A stretch of 64,000 nt of DNA from Paenibacillus graminis (GCF_000758705.1 NZ_CP009287.1:6448001-6512000); one strand, 5' to 3'; shown: positions 20,331-34,834, counted from the first letter of the stretch. Numbers and translations are program-made. Notes: generated by a model from the sequence alone, not told the origin.

Positions 20331-20394
20331 TTCTTCACCTCTGTTTTCTTACTTTGAGCCATAAAGTTTTCAATATTACGTGATTGTATGTTAT

Positions 20395-21462
20395 TTACAT
20401 TTGCCTGTCAATAAGAACTTGCTTCTGCAGCCGTTTCAGTCCGTCCTGAATATTGCGGGCACGCACTTCTCCGATGCCGTCCACCTCATCCAATTCGGCG
20501 ATGCTGGCCGTCATCAGGTTGGGCAGCATTTCAAACCGTTCAACTAGATTGTGGATGATCACATTCGGCAGCCGCGGAATTTTGTTCAGCAGGCGATATC
20601 CGCGCGGCGTCACCACTTCCTCTGAAGAAATCGCCGTAGAAGAATAGCCAAGCAAACGGGCAATATGATTGTCGTCCATCAGATCATCATCGCTGGTACG
20701 CTTGAGTCCGGCGATAATTTCGCGGATTTTGTCCTCCTGCTCCTCTCTGGCATAGTCTCTGTACAGAAGCCATGCTTCTTCCTCTGTATTTCCAACCAGT
20801 TCTTCCATTTGCATACTGATTAGACGCCCTTCATTGCCAAGCTCATTGATATAGCGCTTGATCTCCATCTTAATCCGCAGCACCATTTCCACACGCTGAA
20901 TCACTCCGACTACCTCAGCTACAGTAACAATCCCCTCATACTCCGAAGCCGAAAGATTAGTCAGACTCTGTGTAAGAACGGCTCTATACTTTTCCAGCGT
21001 TTGAATCGCCTGATTGGCCTTGGCCAGGATCGATCCGATTTCTTTGAGCGCATACCGGATGGAGCCCTGATAGAGCGTGATGATGTTCCGCCGCTGGGAG
21101 ATGGAAACTACAAGCTTGCCTGTCTGCTTGGCAACACGCTCGGCTGTCCGGTGCCGGATGCCTGTCTCGATGGAGGAGATGGAGGAATCAGGAATCAGCT
21201 GTGTATTCGCATAGAGAATCCGCTTCAAATCCTCGCTTAATATAATCGCGCCGTCCATTTTGGCCAGCTCATATAAGTAATTGGGCGAAAAATCACAGTT
21301 AATGGAAAAACCGCCATCTACAACTTCCATCACTTCAGGACTATATCCGACAACAATAAGCGCGCCTGTCTTCGCCCGAAGCACATTCTCCAGGCCTTCC
21401 CGGAAGGGTGTTCCCGGCGCCGCCATTCTGAGCAGATCATTCATATTTTCTAATTCCTTCAT
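20395..21462 (-). CDS. disA: DNA-integrity scanning diadenylate cyclase
   Basis: Makes cyclic di-AMP from two ATP and scans DNA for branched structures. It has 355 residues in the family order: N-terminal DAC domain with the catalytic [11 protein letters not shown] and the [18 protein letters not shown] motif (near residues 75 and 105), a helical spine (residues 150-280), and a C-terminal HhH DNA-binding domain ([20 protein letters not shown]). It lies 14 bases behind radA, whose product inhibits or partners DisA; radA-disA is a classic Bacillota pair. Confidence 0.97.
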   Translation of the reverse strand: MKELENMNDLLRMAAPGTPFREGLENVLRAKTGALIVVGYSPEVMEVVDGGFSINCDFSPNYLYELAKMDGAIILSEDLKRILYANTQLIPDSSISSIETGIRHRTAERVAKQTGKLVVSISQRRNIITLYQGSIRYALKEIGSILAKANQAIQTLEKYRAVLTQSLTNLSASEYEGIVTVAEVVGVIQRVEMVLRIKMEIKRYINELGNEGRLISMQMEELVGNTEEEAWLLYRDYAREEQEDKIREIIAGLKRTSDDDLMDDNHIARLLGYSSTAISSEEVVTPRGYRLLNKIPRLPNVIIHNLVERFEMLPNLMTASIAELDEVDGIGEVRARNIQDGLKRLQKQVLIDRQM

Positions 21463-21475
21463 TGTTCAGTGCCCC

Positions 21476-22843
21476 CTAATCTAACGCGACCGCTAGTGCA
21501 TCTGCTACGGTGCTGACGCCAATAATCTGGATATCCTGCGGATGCTTCCAGCCTTTCATGCTTTTTTCGGGCATTATGACTCTCCGGAAGCCCAGCTTAG
21601 CAGCCTCCTTGACGCGTGTCTCCGCACGGGAAACTCCCCTTACTTCTCCAGTAAGTCCAACTTCGCCAAAAAAAACATCATAAGGCTTTGTCGATATATC
21701 ACGAAAGCTGGAAGCGATACTGACGGCTACCGCCAGGTCAATGGCTGGCTCATCCAGCTTCACCCCGCCAGCAACATTGAGGTAAGCATCCTGATTCTGC
21801 AGAAACATCCCCATCCGCTTCTCGAGTACCGCAATAATAAGTGCCATTCTTTGATGATCCATTCCGGTGCACATCCGCCGCGGGGATGGGAAGTGGGTGG
21901 CGGCTACCAGCGCCTGAAGCTCGACAAGCACGGGTCTTGTTCCCTCCATACTGGCAACAACGGCTGATCCGGCTACCCCCAGCGGGCGCTCCGACAAAAA
22001 GAGCTCGGATGGATTCTCCACCTCGGTAAGCCCGATTTCCCCCATTTCAAAAATACCGATCTCATTAGTGGAACCAAACCGGTTTTTGACCGCACGCAGC
22101 AACCGGTACGTATGGTGCCGCTCACCTTCGAAATAGAGCACACAATCGACCATATGCTCCAGCATTCGCGGCCCTGCAATGGCCCCTTCTTTTGTTACAT
22201 GTCCAACCAGGACCGTGGCAATTCCGCGAATTTTGGCAATCCGCATGAATCTTGTTGTACATTCCCGAACCTGCGTCACACTGCCGGGTGCGCTTGTCAC
22301 TTCGGGCATAAATACGGTCTGAATAGAGTCAATGACAAGAAATTGGGGCTGGATTTGTTCAATGGCTTCTTCGATGCTCTCCATATTTGTCTCACACAGC
22401 ACATACAGCTCTGCGGACAACGCCCCGAGGCGGTCTGCACGCAGCTTCGTCTGCCGGACTGATTCTTCTCCTGAAATATACAGTACACGCAATCCCTGAG
22501 TGGTTAGTGCATGGGAGGTTTGCAGCAGGAGCGTCGATTTACCGATCCCTGGATCGCCGCCTACCAGCACCAGCGAGCCGGGTACAATTCCTCCCCCAAG
22601 CACACGGTTAAGCTCACCAATGCCTGTCAGGATACGCGGCTCCTTATCACTTTCTATATTTATGATCGATTGCGCCTTTTCTTTACTCTGAAAAATCGGT
22701 GCATTCATACCTTGTGTTTTAACTACGCTTTCCGTCTCTTCCACCATGGAATTCCATGCCTGGCAGCCGGGACATTTACCGAACCACTTCGGCGATTCGT
22801 AGCCGCATTCGGTGCAGAAAAATTTCGTTTTTGGTTTAGCCAT
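21476..22843 (-). CDS. radA: DNA repair protein RadA (Sms)
   Basis: RecA-like ATPase of 455 residues that drives branch migration in recombination. The N-terminal four-cysteine zinc finger is [18 protein letters not shown] (residues 10-27), Walker A is [13 protein letters not shown] near residue 94, and the RadA signature [15 protein letters not shown] is near residue 252. The C-terminal Lon-like domain with [16 protein letters not shown] is present. Upstream of disA in the same transcript, downstream of clpC's terminator. Confidence 0.97.
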   Translation of the reverse strand: MAKPKTKFFCTECGYESPKWFGKCPGCQAWNSMVEETESVVKTQGMNAPIFQSKEKAQSIINIESDKEPRILTGIGELNRVLGGGIVPGSLVLVGGDPGIGKSTLLLQTSHALTTQGLRVLYISGEESVRQTKLRADRLGALSAELYVLCETNMESIEEAIEQIQPQFLVIDSIQTVFMPEVTSAPGSVTQVRECTTRFMRIAKIRGIATVLVGHVTKEGAIAGPRMLEHMVDCVLYFEGERHHTYRLLRAVKNRFGSTNEIGIFEMGEIGLTEVENPSELFLSERPLGVAGSAVVASMEGTRPVLVELQALVAATHFPSPRRMCTGMDHQRMALIIAVLEKRMGMFLQNQDAYLNVAGGVKLDEPAIDLAVAVSIASSFRDISTKPYDVFFGEVGLTGEVRGVSRAETRVKEAAKLGFRRVIMPEKSMKGWKHPQDIQIIGVSTVADALAVALD

Positions 22844-23024
22844 GTGTGCTCCTATCAGTCCGAACTTACTAAAATTGCGGATAATTTACTCATACTCAAA
22901 GTTTACCATTTCTGCACACTGAACGGAAGGTCACTTACGATCTACTTTTACAATCTTCCTCATTAACGTGCCTGAAATACCGCTCAATTAAACATCGGTA
23001 TATAACGAGAATTATATTATATTC

Positions 23025-23064
23025 AAAAAAGCTCCCGCTCCTCTATACGGAGGAGCGGGAGCTT
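23025..23064 (-). terminator. intrinsic terminator of the ctsR-mcsA-mcsB-clpC operon
   Basis: Minus strand stem AAGCTCCCGCTCCTC / GAGGAGCGGGAGCTT, fully complementary with a 6-base loop, followed by six Ts; about 20 bases after the clpC stop. Confidence 0.92.
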
Positions 23065-23083
23065 TGTTTCAAGTATGCAGTTG

Positions 23084-25552
23084 TTATTCGGTTCCAACCT
23101 CTTTTTCCGGAGTGACTGCCACCGGCGCTTCCACTGTGGTTACCACAAGCTCACCGCTTACTTCATCAATTTTGAGGGAATCCCCCTTTTTGATGTTGCC
23201 TTTCAGCAGCTCTTCGGAAAGACGGTCTTCGATATGCTTTTGAATGGCCCGGCGCAGTGGACGGGCACCGAATGCCGGATCATAGCCTTCTTTGGCCAGG
23301 AAGGCTTTGGCACCATCCGTCAGCACAAAGTCCACATCATATTCACGCAGCCGCTTGCGCAGTTCCTCGGACATGAGGGTGACAATTTCGGCAATATGCT
23401 TTTCATCCAGAGAGTGGAAGACGATGATTTCGTCGATACGGTTCAGGAACTCAGGACGGAAGCTCTTCTTGAGCTCTTCCATAACTTTGCCCTTCATGTT
23501 GCTGTAATCCGCACCAGCATCCTGTACAGCTGTGAATCCCAGCGTCGAATTCTTCTTGATCGCCTGTGCCCCAACGTTGGAGGTCAGAATAATCAGAGTG
23601 TTGCGGAAGTCGACTACACGGCCTTTGGAATCGGTCAAACGGCCGTCTTCCAGCACCTGCAGCAGGATATTGAATACCTCCGGATGTGCCTTCTCAATTT
23701 CGTCCAGGAGCACAACAGAATATGGCTTCCGGCGAACCTTCTCGGTCAATTGTCCGCCTTCTTCATAACCGACATACCCTGGAGGGGCACCGACCAGACG
23801 GGAAGTGGAATGCTTCTCCATATACTCGGACATATCGATACGGACAACCGCATTTTCATCACCGAACATAGCTTCGGCCAGCGCTCGGGCCAGCTCGGTT
23901 TTACCAACCCCGGTTGGTCCGAGGAAGATGAAGGAACCCATTGGACGTTTAGGGTCTTTAAGACCTGCACGCGCACGGCGCAGTGCCCGGCTGACAGCCT
24001 TCACGGCTTCGTCCTGACCAATGACACGTTCATGGAGCAGGGCCTCCATATTCAGGAGCCGGTCTGTTTCTTCTTCCTTCAGCTTGCTGACAGGAATACC
24101 TGTCCAGCTGGCAACCACTTGAGCAATATCCTCTGGCGTTACTTGGGAATCGGTACGTCCCTGTTTTTCTTTCCATTGGTTTTTGGTAGTATCCAGTTCC
24201 TCACGGATTTTCTGCTCGGTATCGCGCAGTGCAGCTGCTTTCTCGAACTCTTGGCTCTGCACAGCGGAATCCTTTTCCTTGCGGATATCGTCCAGACGCA
24301 TTTCCAGTTCCTTCAGATTTGGCGGGATGGTGTAAGAGTTGAGTCTTACCTTGGAACCAGCTTCATCAATCAGGTCAATCGCCTTGTCCGGCAGAAAGCG
24401 GTCAGGAATGTAACGGTCGGAGAGCTTTACTGCCTCTACGATGGCTTCATCTGTGATCTTCACCCGGTGATGGGCTTCATAGCGGTCACGAAGACCGTAG
24501 AGAATTTGTACAGCTTCTTCCGGAGAAGGCTGATCCACCGTGATGGGCTGGAACCGGCGCTCGAGCGCTGCGTCCTTCTCAATGTATTTGCGGTATTCAT
24601 CCAACGTGGTAGCACCAATGCATTGCAGCTCTCCACGGGCGAGTGCAGGCTTCAGAATGTTGGAGGCGTCAATGGCACCTTCCGCACCGCCTGCGCCGAT
24701 CAGGGTGTGCAGCTCATCAATGAAGAGCACAATGTTCCCCGCCTGGCGAATCTCATCCATAATTTTTTTGAGGCGGTCTTCGAACTCGCCGCGGTATTTC
24801 GTACCGGCGACCACAGAACCCATATCAAGGGTCATTACGCGTTTGTCACGCAGAGTTTCCGGAATTTCGTTGTTAATAATCTTCTGTGCCAAACCTTCGG
24901 CGATGGCTGTTTTACCAACCCCAGGTTCACCAATCAGCACCGGATTGTTCTTGGTCCGGCGGCTGAGCACTTGAATTACACGCTCAATCTCCTTGCTGCG
25001 GCCAATGACCGGATCAAGGTTGCCGTCTTTGGCGTAAGCGGTCAAGTCACGGGCCAGACCATCCAGCGTAGGGGTGCTGACATTGGCGGGAGCACCGCTG
25101 TGGCTTGAAGTAGCTTCGCTGCTGCCCAGAAGCTGAAGAACCTGCTGGCGGGCTTTATTCAGGCTGATGCCGAGGTTATTGAGCACGCGGGCGGCTACAC
25201 CCTCGCCTTCACGGATCAGTCCGAGCAGAATATGCTCTGTTCCTACATAAGTGTGGCCCAGCTTACGGGCTTCATCCATTGACAGTTCGATAACCTTTTT
25301 GGCACGAGGAGTATAGGCAATGTTTGTAGGCTGTTCTTGTCCCCGGCCGATCAGTGTCTCCACTTCGTCCTGGATTTTTTCAAGACCCAGACCCAGACCA
25401 ATCAAAGCCTTGGCGGCAATGCCGTCTCCTTCACGAATCAGTCCGAGCAAAATATGTTCTGTCCCAATGTTGTTGTGTCCCAAACGAACGGCTTCTTCCT
25501 GCGCCAGTGCGAGCACCTTTTGTGCGCGTTCCGTAAATCTTCCAAACATCAT
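23084..25552 (-). CDS. clpC: ATP-dependent Clp protease ATP-binding subunit ClpC
   Basis: Class I AAA+ unfoldase of 822 residues that feeds ClpP. Two N-terminal repeats (residues 1-145, [15 protein letters not shown] twice) are followed by the first AAA+ module with [15 protein letters not shown] near residue 210. Next comes the UVR-like middle region ([21 protein letters not shown] near 420-450), which binds the adaptor MecA or McsB. The second AAA+ module has [16 protein letters not shown] near 555. The tail is short and acidic. Fourth gene of the CtsR operon, behind mcsB. Confidence 0.97.
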   Translation of the reverse strand: MMFGRFTERAQKVLALAQEEAVRLGHNNIGTEHILLGLIREGDGIAAKALIGLGLGLEKIQDEVETLIGRGQEQPTNIAYTPRAKKVIELSMDEARKLGHTYVGTEHILLGLIREGEGVAARVLNNLGISLNKARQQVLQLLGSSEATSSHSGAPANVSTPTLDGLARDLTAYAKDGNLDPVIGRSKEIERVIQVLSRRTKNNPVLIGEPGVGKTAIAEGLAQKIINNEIPETLRDKRVMTLDMGSVVAGTKYRGEFEDRLKKIMDEIRQAGNIVLFIDELHTLIGAGGAEGAIDASNILKPALARGELQCIGATTLDEYRKYIEKDAALERRFQPITVDQPSPEEAVQILYGLRDRYEAHHRVKITDEAIVEAVKLSDRYIPDRFLPDKAIDLIDEAGSKVRLNSYTIPPNLKELEMRLDDIRKEKDSAVQSQEFEKAAALRDTEQKIREELDTTKNQWKEKQGRTDSQVTPEDIAQVVASWTGIPVSKLKEEETDRLLNMEALLHERVIGQDEAVKAVSRALRRARAGLKDPKRPMGSFIFLGPTGVGKTELARALAEAMFGDENAVVRIDMSEYMEKHSTSRLVGAPPGYVGYEEGGQLTEKVRRKPYSVVLLDEIEKAHPEVFNILLQVLEDGRLTDSKGRVVDFRNTLIILTSNVGAQAIKKNSTLGFTAVQDAGADYSNMKGKVMEELKKSFRPEFLNRIDEIIVFHSLDEKHIAEIVTLMSEELRKRLREYDVDFVLTDGAKAFLAKEGYDPAFGARPLRRAIQKHIEDRLSEELLKGNIKKGDSLKIDEVSGELVVTTVEAPVAVTPEKEVGTE

Positions 25553-25588
25553 ATCCCCTGCACCTCCACGGATAATAAATATCTATAA

Positions 25589-26653
25589 TTAATGTTGTGA
25601 TCCCAGTGTCTCCCGGAGCAGCTTCGCCCGGTACATATCGCGTTCGGTGGCCGTCATCTCGTCTCCGAACATTTTTTGCAGAAAGCCCGGCTGTGTCTTC
25701 ACATTCAGCTCGTTGAGCACTGAAATCGACGGTCCTTCCAGAATCCCAAGATCAACTCCCAGCCTTAGGTCGGAGAGCCGCTGTGCGGACTCCTTCAGCT
25801 CCATCACGGCTGCATAAGACAAAATCCCGTAGGAACGTTTGATTCTGTCCGTAATCCGCAGAGCCGAATCGGCCAGCAGGCGCTCCCGTGCATTGCGCTC
25901 ATGTTCTATAATCTGGGTGACTACGCTGTGCAGATTCTCAATAATCTCATTTTCAGTCTGCCCAAGCGTAATTTGGTTGGAAATCTGAAAGATGTTCCCT
26001 ACTGCTTCGCTGCCTTCACCGTAAATTCCTCTTACTGTGAGTCCCACCTGATTCACTGCGGATAAAATCCGGTTGATCTGGTGAGTCATGACAAGTGCAG
26101 GTAAATGCACCATAACCGATGCGCGAAGCCCTGTGCCCACATTTGTGGGACAGCTGGTCAAATACCCTCTTCGATCATCAAAGGCGTAATTGACCGAGCC
26201 CTCAAAGATATCATCAATGGCTGTCGCCCTTACCCAAGCCTCTCTAACCTGCAGACCAGGGAACAGGCACTGAATGCGCAGATGGTCTTCTTCATTAATC
26301 ATGATGCTGACCGACTCATCCTCATTCAGGATAACCGCACCGCCCCGGGAGTCATTGGCCAGATTAGGGCTGATGAGGTGCTTCTCCACAAGCACTTTTT
26401 TGTCCAGCTCATCGAGCTCATCCAGCTTCAGCAGTTGAAAACTGCCGAAATTCGAAGCTGCTTCCCCCTGAAAAACAGGAGCAAGCTGCTTCAGCACCTC
26501 TTCCGACTGCTCTGCCGAAGCCAGTAAAGGGAAGGGAAGATGCTCCAGATTGCGGGCGATCCGCATCCGGCTGCTGATGACAATTTCGGAATGACTGCCG
26601 CCGCAGCGCATCCAGTCACTAAGGGCTTGTTCGGTAAACCGGAGACTTGACAT
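25589..26653 (-). CDS. mcsB: protein arginine kinase McsB
   Basis: Phosphagen-kinase-like enzyme of 354 residues that phosphorylates arginines, including those of CtsR and misfolded proteins, marking them for ClpCP. The ATP-binding SSRMRIARNLEHLPF segment is at residues 27-41, and the catalytic STxCPTNVGTGLRASVMVH region lies near 176-194 with the conserved Cys. It follows mcsA by 28 bases. Confidence 0.97.
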   Translation of the reverse strand: MSSLRFTEQALSDWMRCGGSHSEIVISSRMRIARNLEHLPFPLLASAEQSEEVLKQLAPVFQGEAASNFGSFQLLKLDELDELDKKVLVEKHLISPNLANDSRGGAVILNEDESVSIMINEEDHLRIQCLFPGLQVREAWVRATAIDDIFEGSVNYAFDDRRGYLTSCPTNVGTGLRASVMVHLPALVMTHQINRILSAVNQVGLTVRGIYGEGSEAVGNIFQISNQITLGQTENEIIENLHSVVTQIIEHERNARERLLADSALRITDRIKRSYGILSYAAVMELKESAQRLSDLRLGVDLGILEGPSISVLNELNVKTQPGFLQKMFGDEMTATERDMYRAKLLRETLGSQH

Positions 26654-26681
26654 GTCTTATCCCCCCTATATATCAAAGACT

Positions 26682-27206
26682 TTACTCTTGTGGCATTTCT
26701 TTTTCAAGTTTTCGGATCTGGTCCCTCAGCTCAGCTGCGGTCTCAAATTCCTCTTCTACGATACTTTGCTGGAGCTCCTGCTTCAGCTCATCAATCTTGC
26801 GTTTGCACATGATCTGCGCTCCCGCCCGTTTGGGAAGCTTGCCAACATGAGCGGTGCTGCCATGCACCCGTCTGAAGAGCGGGTCCAGCGTGCTGTCAAA
26901 GTATTTATAACAGGAGCTGCAGCCAAAACGCCCAAGCTTGCTGAACTGGGAATAAGTCATGCCGCAATTCTCACACCGCAGACCCTGTACAGTCTGGGCC
27001 GCTGCATTTTTTTCCTTGCCGGCTCCTTCCAGGTCCAAGAGACCCGACAGCAGGCTGTGGATAGAGAACCCTCCAGCCGTTCCCGGAATTAGCTCACCTT
27101 TCTCACGCGCACAGCTTTCACAAATATGAAACTCCGTCTTTTCCCCATTCACAATCTTGGTGAAATGAAGTGTCGCCGGTTTGACCCCGCATTCCTGGCA
27201 AAGCAT
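26682..27206 (-). CDS. mcsA: McsA, activator of the McsB arginine kinase
   Basis: A 174-residue zinc protein. The ATG (MLCQECGVKPATLHFTKIVN) was chosen because it is nine bases after AAGGAGGG; the ten preceding codons are not needed. Two pairs of CxxC form two zinc sites (CQEC...CESC and CENC...CSSC), followed by a UVR-like coiled region (LKQELQQSIVEEEFETAAEL) near residues 145-170. It stimulates McsB and modulates CtsR. It lies in the canonical ctsR-mcsA-mcsB-clpC order. Confidence 0.95.
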   Translation of the reverse strand: MLCQECGVKPATLHFTKIVNGEKTEFHICESCAREKGELIPGTAGGFSIHSLLSGLLDLEGAGKEKNAAAQTVQGLRCENCGMTYSQFSKLGRFGCSSCYKYFDSTLDPLFRRVHGSTAHVGKLPKRAGAQIMCKRKIDELKQELQQSIVEEEFETAAELRDQIRKLEKEMPQE

Positions 27207-27235
27207 AAGCGGTGTCCCTCCTTCAGATTTGACCA

Positions 27236-27697
27236 TTATTTGCCCAATAAGGAGATTAGCATGGCCTTCATTAGCTTGGCACGAATCTCATCCCGGTACG
27301 GCAGATTGACCGTCAGGCATTCCCGGGAAACAGCGGCGCGCAGGAGACACGCTTCACGCTTGGTTAGAAACCGGGCCTCCTCCAGCTGATAAATCAGTCC
27401 TTCGGCGGAATTTTGATCGATATCCTTTCCTATTGTAGAATTGAGATGGGCGTACAGTGCCACATTCTGCGGGAGCTCGAAACGCTGAATCCGAATGTAG
27501 CCGCCGCCGCCGCGCTTGCTCTCAACTACATAGCCCTTTTCCAAAGTAAAACGTGTACTGATGACATAATTGATCTGAGACGGTACGCATGAGAACTGGT
27601 CCGCCAGGTCATTACGCTGAATTTCCACCGTACCTTCGGGACTTTCATGCAAAATATTCTTCAGATATTGTTCGATAATATCAGAGATATTACGCAT
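27236..27697 (-). CDS. ctsR: class III stress gene repressor CtsR
   Basis: Repressor of the Clp genes, 153 residues from an ATG seven bases after GGAGG; a GTG one codon earlier is also possible. The N-terminal winged helix-turn-helix (LADQFSCVPSQINYVISTRF) ends in the glycine-rich wing VESKRGGGGYIRI near residue 65, which in B. subtilis senses heat. The C-terminal dimerisation domain includes arginines targeted by McsB. It heads the operon and autoregulates through the CtsR box in its promoter. Confidence 0.97.
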   Translation of the reverse strand: MRNISDIIEQYLKNILHESPEGTVEIQRNDLADQFSCVPSQINYVISTRFTLEKGYVVESKRGGGGYIRIQRFELPQNVALYAHLNSTIGKDIDQNSAEGLIYQLEEARFLTKREACLLRAAVSRECLTVNLPYRDEIRAKLMKAMLISLLGK

Positions 27698-27920
27698 CAC
27701 TCATCCTCCAGTGTTCAAAGCTTATAGTACCTCTTACCTGTGCTTCCGTCCGGTGATGATCTCTAAGAACTTAACCCAAGTGTATTAGCCCGAATCGGGG
27801 TGAACCCAGCATTAAGCTTCCTACAGCATCTAGCCGGAGATAAACCAAAAAAGCCATTCATGAAGAGCCTGCCGCCATTGTGTTGTTGCCTTTCATCAGA
27901 GACTGATTCCGAGCTGCGTT
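27698..27920 (-). promoter_or_regulatory. long ctsR leader
   Basis: About 220 bases separate the CtsR operator from ctsR. The minus strand keeps a 67-codon open frame through it (27966-27763), but that frame starts inside the promoter and has no fitting ribosome binding site, so it is not annotated. A short hairpin (CCCCGATTCGGGG-like) near 27792-27803 is visible. No known element recognised. Confidence 0.3.
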
Positions 27921-27945
27921 GACTTTGACTTTCTTTGACTTTTTT
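27921..27945 (-). promoter_or_regulatory. CtsR operator
   Basis: Minus strand AAGTCAAAGAAAGTCAAAG matches the CtsR heptad direct repeat (RGTCAAA-NAN-RGTCAAA), with a further GTCAA directly behind it. It covers the region just after the -10 box, so binding would block initiation. Confidence 0.92.
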
Positions 27946-27948
27946 CAT

Positions 27949-27976
27949 ATTATAACACATTCTCACTGAATTCCAA
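27949..27976 (-). promoter_or_regulatory. promoter of the ctsR operon
   Basis: Minus strand TTGGAA (27976-27971), 16-base spacer, TATAAT (27954-27949), directly upstream of the CtsR operator. Confidence 0.75.
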
Positions 27977-28081
27977 GGGGTTGCTTTTATTTTTTACTTT
28001 TTTGGCGTATTGTATTCCGTTCTTTCTCAACTAAGCGGCAAATTAATCGATCCGCAGGGGATTGTATTGGCTATAATTTGT

Positions 28082-28119
28082 AAAAAGCTCCCCCAGCTTC
28101 TTCACGAAGCCGGGAGAGC
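28082..28119 (-). terminator. intrinsic terminator of the acetyltransferase gene
   Basis: Minus strand GCTCTCCCGGCTTC / GAAGCTGGGGGAGC hairpin followed by TTTTT, 14 bases past the stop. Confidence 0.85.
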
Positions 28120-28133
28120 CCTACACTGCAGGA

Positions 28134-29306
28134 TCAGAAAAAATCAAACAATGCTGTTTTAGCTTGGGGAATAACCTCTTCCAGCCAATCTAAGCCAGAA
28201 GAGCTTGCATTAAGCTGTCCGTACTTTGCCAGTTCCGCAGGCCGCTTGTAACCCAGTAGTATAACTGTGAGTGCTCCAATGGTGCAGCTCAAATCAGCAG
28301 CGGCCTTCTCACTATCCAAACGCTCAAAAGTTGCCGCCCCCTCAGCATTCACACTCCATAACCACAATCCGTTATTCCAAGGGGCCTGCTCATCTTCAAT
28401 ATACAGAGTCCGGCTCTCAAGGCTGTTGAGGCTCTGGAAGGTAAAATTCTCTATAAAGGTCCGCGCATTCACAATCCGTGCCATAAAGTATGGATAATTC
28501 TCCTGCGGAATCCGCGGATCCGGGAGCAAATAAGGAAGGATATCATCAGAAGGCACCAGCTTGAGCGAAGCTCCGGTAATCATCGAGTCATGGTTGGCCA
28601 GAAACGTCCACAAGCCTTGCCGCGCCTGTTCGTTCAAATAGATAAATTCATCAATGATTAGTTCGTTCTGCACTATTTTATACAGCACATAGCCTTCCGG
28701 CTCACCAAGCTCTGAGTAAAAAACACCATGATGCGTTTCCGCATCCAATACTCTATGCTTCCACCACTCCTGATCGCGCTCAAGAGTGCCATTGTATTCC
28801 GTTGCGAAGCGGCTGTACAGCCTTTCCAGTATTTCGAGAGCGGCTGAGTCCCGCTTCACCCTGCCCTGAATTTCAGTTTTTCGCGGAAATTTGTCCACAG
28901 GAATAGAGTACTTCTTATACTCACAGTAGACTTCCCAGCCGAATTTACGGTAAAAGGGGATCAAAAACGGATGCAGAAAAGACAACGTCTGTCCCGACTC
29001 ATTCATCGTTTGCAGCGTATGTGATAAAAGCTTGGCCACAAGCCCCTGCCTGCGGTTCTCCGGCCATGTGGATACTCCGGCTATTCCACCCATAGGAAAT
29101 ACTTTGCCTTGTATGTAGACCTGAAGCGGAAGCAATGTCAATTGTGCACCCAGCACCCCGTCCTCAAAGACTCCCCATACTCTTTCCGGCCTGAACTTCT
29201 GCCTGGCTTCAACTCTGTCTTCGCCCGCAACCTTATATTTAAAAGCATATTCGGACAAGCTCAAGGCCGCTTCAAACTCCTCGGATTGCAATTGCCTGAT
29301 TTCCAC
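28134..29306 (-). CDS. Eis-like GNAT family N-acetyltransferase
   Basis: A 390-residue protein of the Eis type. An N-terminal GNAT domain (residues 1-150) carries the acetyl-CoA loop in AGVSTWPENRRQGLVAKLL and the FLHPFLIPFYRKFGWEVYC segment typical of this group. A second degenerate GNAT domain follows, and the C-terminal sterol-carrier-like domain (about 290-390) ends with the free carboxylate tail TALFDFF, which in Eis takes part in catalysis. Mycobacterial Eis acetylates aminoglycosides and other amines; the substrate here is unknown. Monocistronic between the rrn terminator and the ctsR operon. Confidence 0.88.
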   Translation of the reverse strand: MEIRQLQSEEFEAALSLSEYAFKYKVAGEDRVEARQKFRPERVWGVFEDGVLGAQLTLLPLQVYIQGKVFPMGGIAGVSTWPENRRQGLVAKLLSHTLQTMNESGQTLSFLHPFLIPFYRKFGWEVYCEYKKYSIPVDKFPRKTEIQGRVKRDSAALEILERLYSRFATEYNGTLERDQEWWKHRVLDAETHHGVFYSELGEPEGYVLYKIVQNELIIDEFIYLNEQARQGLWTFLANHDSMITGASLKLVPSDDILPYLLPDPRIPQENYPYFMARIVNARTFIENFTFQSLNSLESRTLYIEDEQAPWNNGLWLWSVNAEGAATFERLDSEKAAADLSCTIGALTVILLGYKRPAELAKYGQLNASSSGLDWLEEVIPQAKTALFDFF

Positions 29307-29408
29307 TTCCGCTCACCTCATCAAAGTTAGTATTAGTACTCTCTAGGTGAGTATAACAAGCAAAACGCCTCAGCGCTAATCCGCCAGAGAAATTCTAATC
29401 CCCACAAG

Positions 29409-29670
29409 TTATCCACAGATAAAAAACAAAACAATTCACGATCAAACGACTTTATATATCTACAAAATAGTTATCCACCATTTCCGGGACATTATCCACA
29501 TAATCCACTTTTTATCCACAAAAACCGTGAATTACTAGGGTTTCCGCTTGACTCATCCACATTCTTATGTATTTAAGCTGAGAATTGGTGTATAGATTGC
29601 TTGCTGCAATTGTATCCACATGTGTGCAACTTTTCTGAAGTTGCTGAAAATTATCCACAGCTTTTCCACA
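29409..29670 (+). promoter_or_regulatory. DnaA-box cluster
   Basis: Four exact TTATCCACA boxes (29409, 29492, 29512, 29651) and four with one mismatch: TTATCCACC (29471), TCATCCACA (29553), GTATCCACA (29612) and TTTTCCACA (29662). All lie on the plus strand, within 262 bases between the acetyltransferase gene and the rRNA operon terminator. Several spacings are near multiples of one helical turn (62, 21, 20, 41, 11). Clusters of this type near the origin titrate DnaA or regulate initiation in B. subtilis. No gene overlaps it. Confidence 0.85.
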
Positions 29671-29684
29671 ACCCTGCACAACGC

Positions 29685-29715
29685 AAAAAAGCCACTGTCA
29701 GTAACTCAACAGTGG
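29685..29715 (-). terminator. rRNA operon terminator
   Basis: Minus strand CCACTGT...ACAGTGG hairpin followed by CTTTTTT, a few bases after the 5S end. Confidence 0.85.
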
Positions 29716-29721
29716 TCATGT

Positions 29722-29838
29722 GCTTGGCGGCGTCCTACTCTCCCAGGACCCTTCGGTCCAAGTACCATCGGCGCTGGAGGGCTTAACGGTCGTGTTCGGG
29801 ATGGGTACGCGTGGAACCCCTCCGCTATCGCCACCAAA
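29722..29838 (-). rRNA. rrf: 5S ribosomal RNA
   Basis: About 117 bases starting TTTGGTGGCGATAGCGGAGG and containing the conserved CCCATCCCGAACACG loop and the GGGAGAGTAGGACGCCGCC tail, which pairs with the 5' end. It follows 23S and precedes the terminator. Confidence 0.95.
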
Positions 29839-29938
29839 CATGATTTTTGCGCTGATTTCACTTCCGCGTATTCGCTTCCGCAAAATATCAGTCCTTATAA
29901 AGGACATGCAGCTTAAAATCGTTCAGGTCTTGATCGCC

Positions 29939-29970
29939 TGAAAACTGAATCCGAAACGAATCTGCGTTTT
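29939..29970 (-). repeat. 23S processing stem, 3' arm
   Basis: TGAAAACTGAATCCGAAACG and the next bases to 29970 are nearly complementary to 32988-33020 upstream of 23S, so the precursor can fold into the stalk cut during 23S maturation (probably by Mini-RNase III, encoded by mrnC in this window). Confidence 0.8.
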
Positions 29971-29978
29971 ACTTTTTT

Positions 29979-32903
<2,925 letters not shown>

Positions 32904-32987
32904 ATGCGTTTTCCCGTAGGGAAAATCGCTGTATCAACTAATAACTATTTCAACTTGCTTACACAAGTTTCAGCTAAAAGATGTTCT

Positions 32988-33020
32988 AAAACGCATTTTC
33001 GTTTCGGTATCCAGTTTTCA
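32988..33020 (-). repeat. 23S processing stem, 5' arm, with a boxA-like element
   Basis: Partner of the arm at 29939-29970. The minus strand also carries CCTTGAAAACTGGATACC, which resembles the boxA antitermination element of the rrn leader. Confidence 0.75.
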
Positions 33021-33102
33021 AGGATCAAGGTGCTGTTTCTTAACGGGAACCCCCGTTAATCATAGCAGACATTCTAGACATAACAAAAAAGATGAAGTTT
33101 GT

Positions 33103-33178
33103 TGGTGGAGCCAAGCGGGATCGAACCGCTGACCTCCTGCTTGCAAGGCAGGCGCTCTCCCAGCTGAGCTATGGCCCC
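33103..33178 (-). tRNA. tRNA-Ala (anticodon TGC)
   Basis: 76 bases, GGGGCCATAGCTCAGCTGGG at the 5' end, anticodon loop CTTGCAA, TTCGATCC T-loop and an encoded CCA. It is the only tRNA in the 16S-23S spacer; tRNA-Ile, often paired with it, is absent. Confidence 0.97.
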
Positions 33179-33197
33179 GCAAATTCCATCAAAACCG

Positions 33198-33217
33198 AAC
33201 AAATGGATACGCGTTAA
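33198..33217 (-). repeat. 16S processing stem, 3' arm
   Basis: AACAAATGGATACGCGTTAA is complementary to 34902-34920 in the rrn leader (one inserted base), so the two can pair around 16S to form the RNase processing stalk. Confidence 0.8.
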
Positions 33218-33274
33218 GTATCCGGAAGTCAAGCTTCCGATTTGAATGTTTCCATTGCAGGAAACGATTCTCCA

Positions 33275-34834
<1,560 letters not shown>

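Noticed and set aside
23075..25108. 677-codon open frame on the plus strand opposite clpC
   Set aside because: It is antisense to a clearly conserved gene, has no fitting start site and its sequence resembles no protein; codon structure of clpC explains the open frame.
27763..27966. 67-codon minus-strand frame before ctsR
   Set aside because: It begins within the ctsR promoter, so its first codons would not be transcribed, and no ribosome binding site or similarity is visible.
29409..29670. Chromosomal origin or plasmid origin
   Set aside because: DnaA boxes are present, but there is no dnaA, dnaN or rep gene and no clear AT-rich unwinding element next to them; treated as a DnaA-box cluster.
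29409..29670. CRISPR-like repeat array
   Set aside because: The repeated unit is only nine bases with irregular spacing and matches the DnaA box; no cas genes are present.
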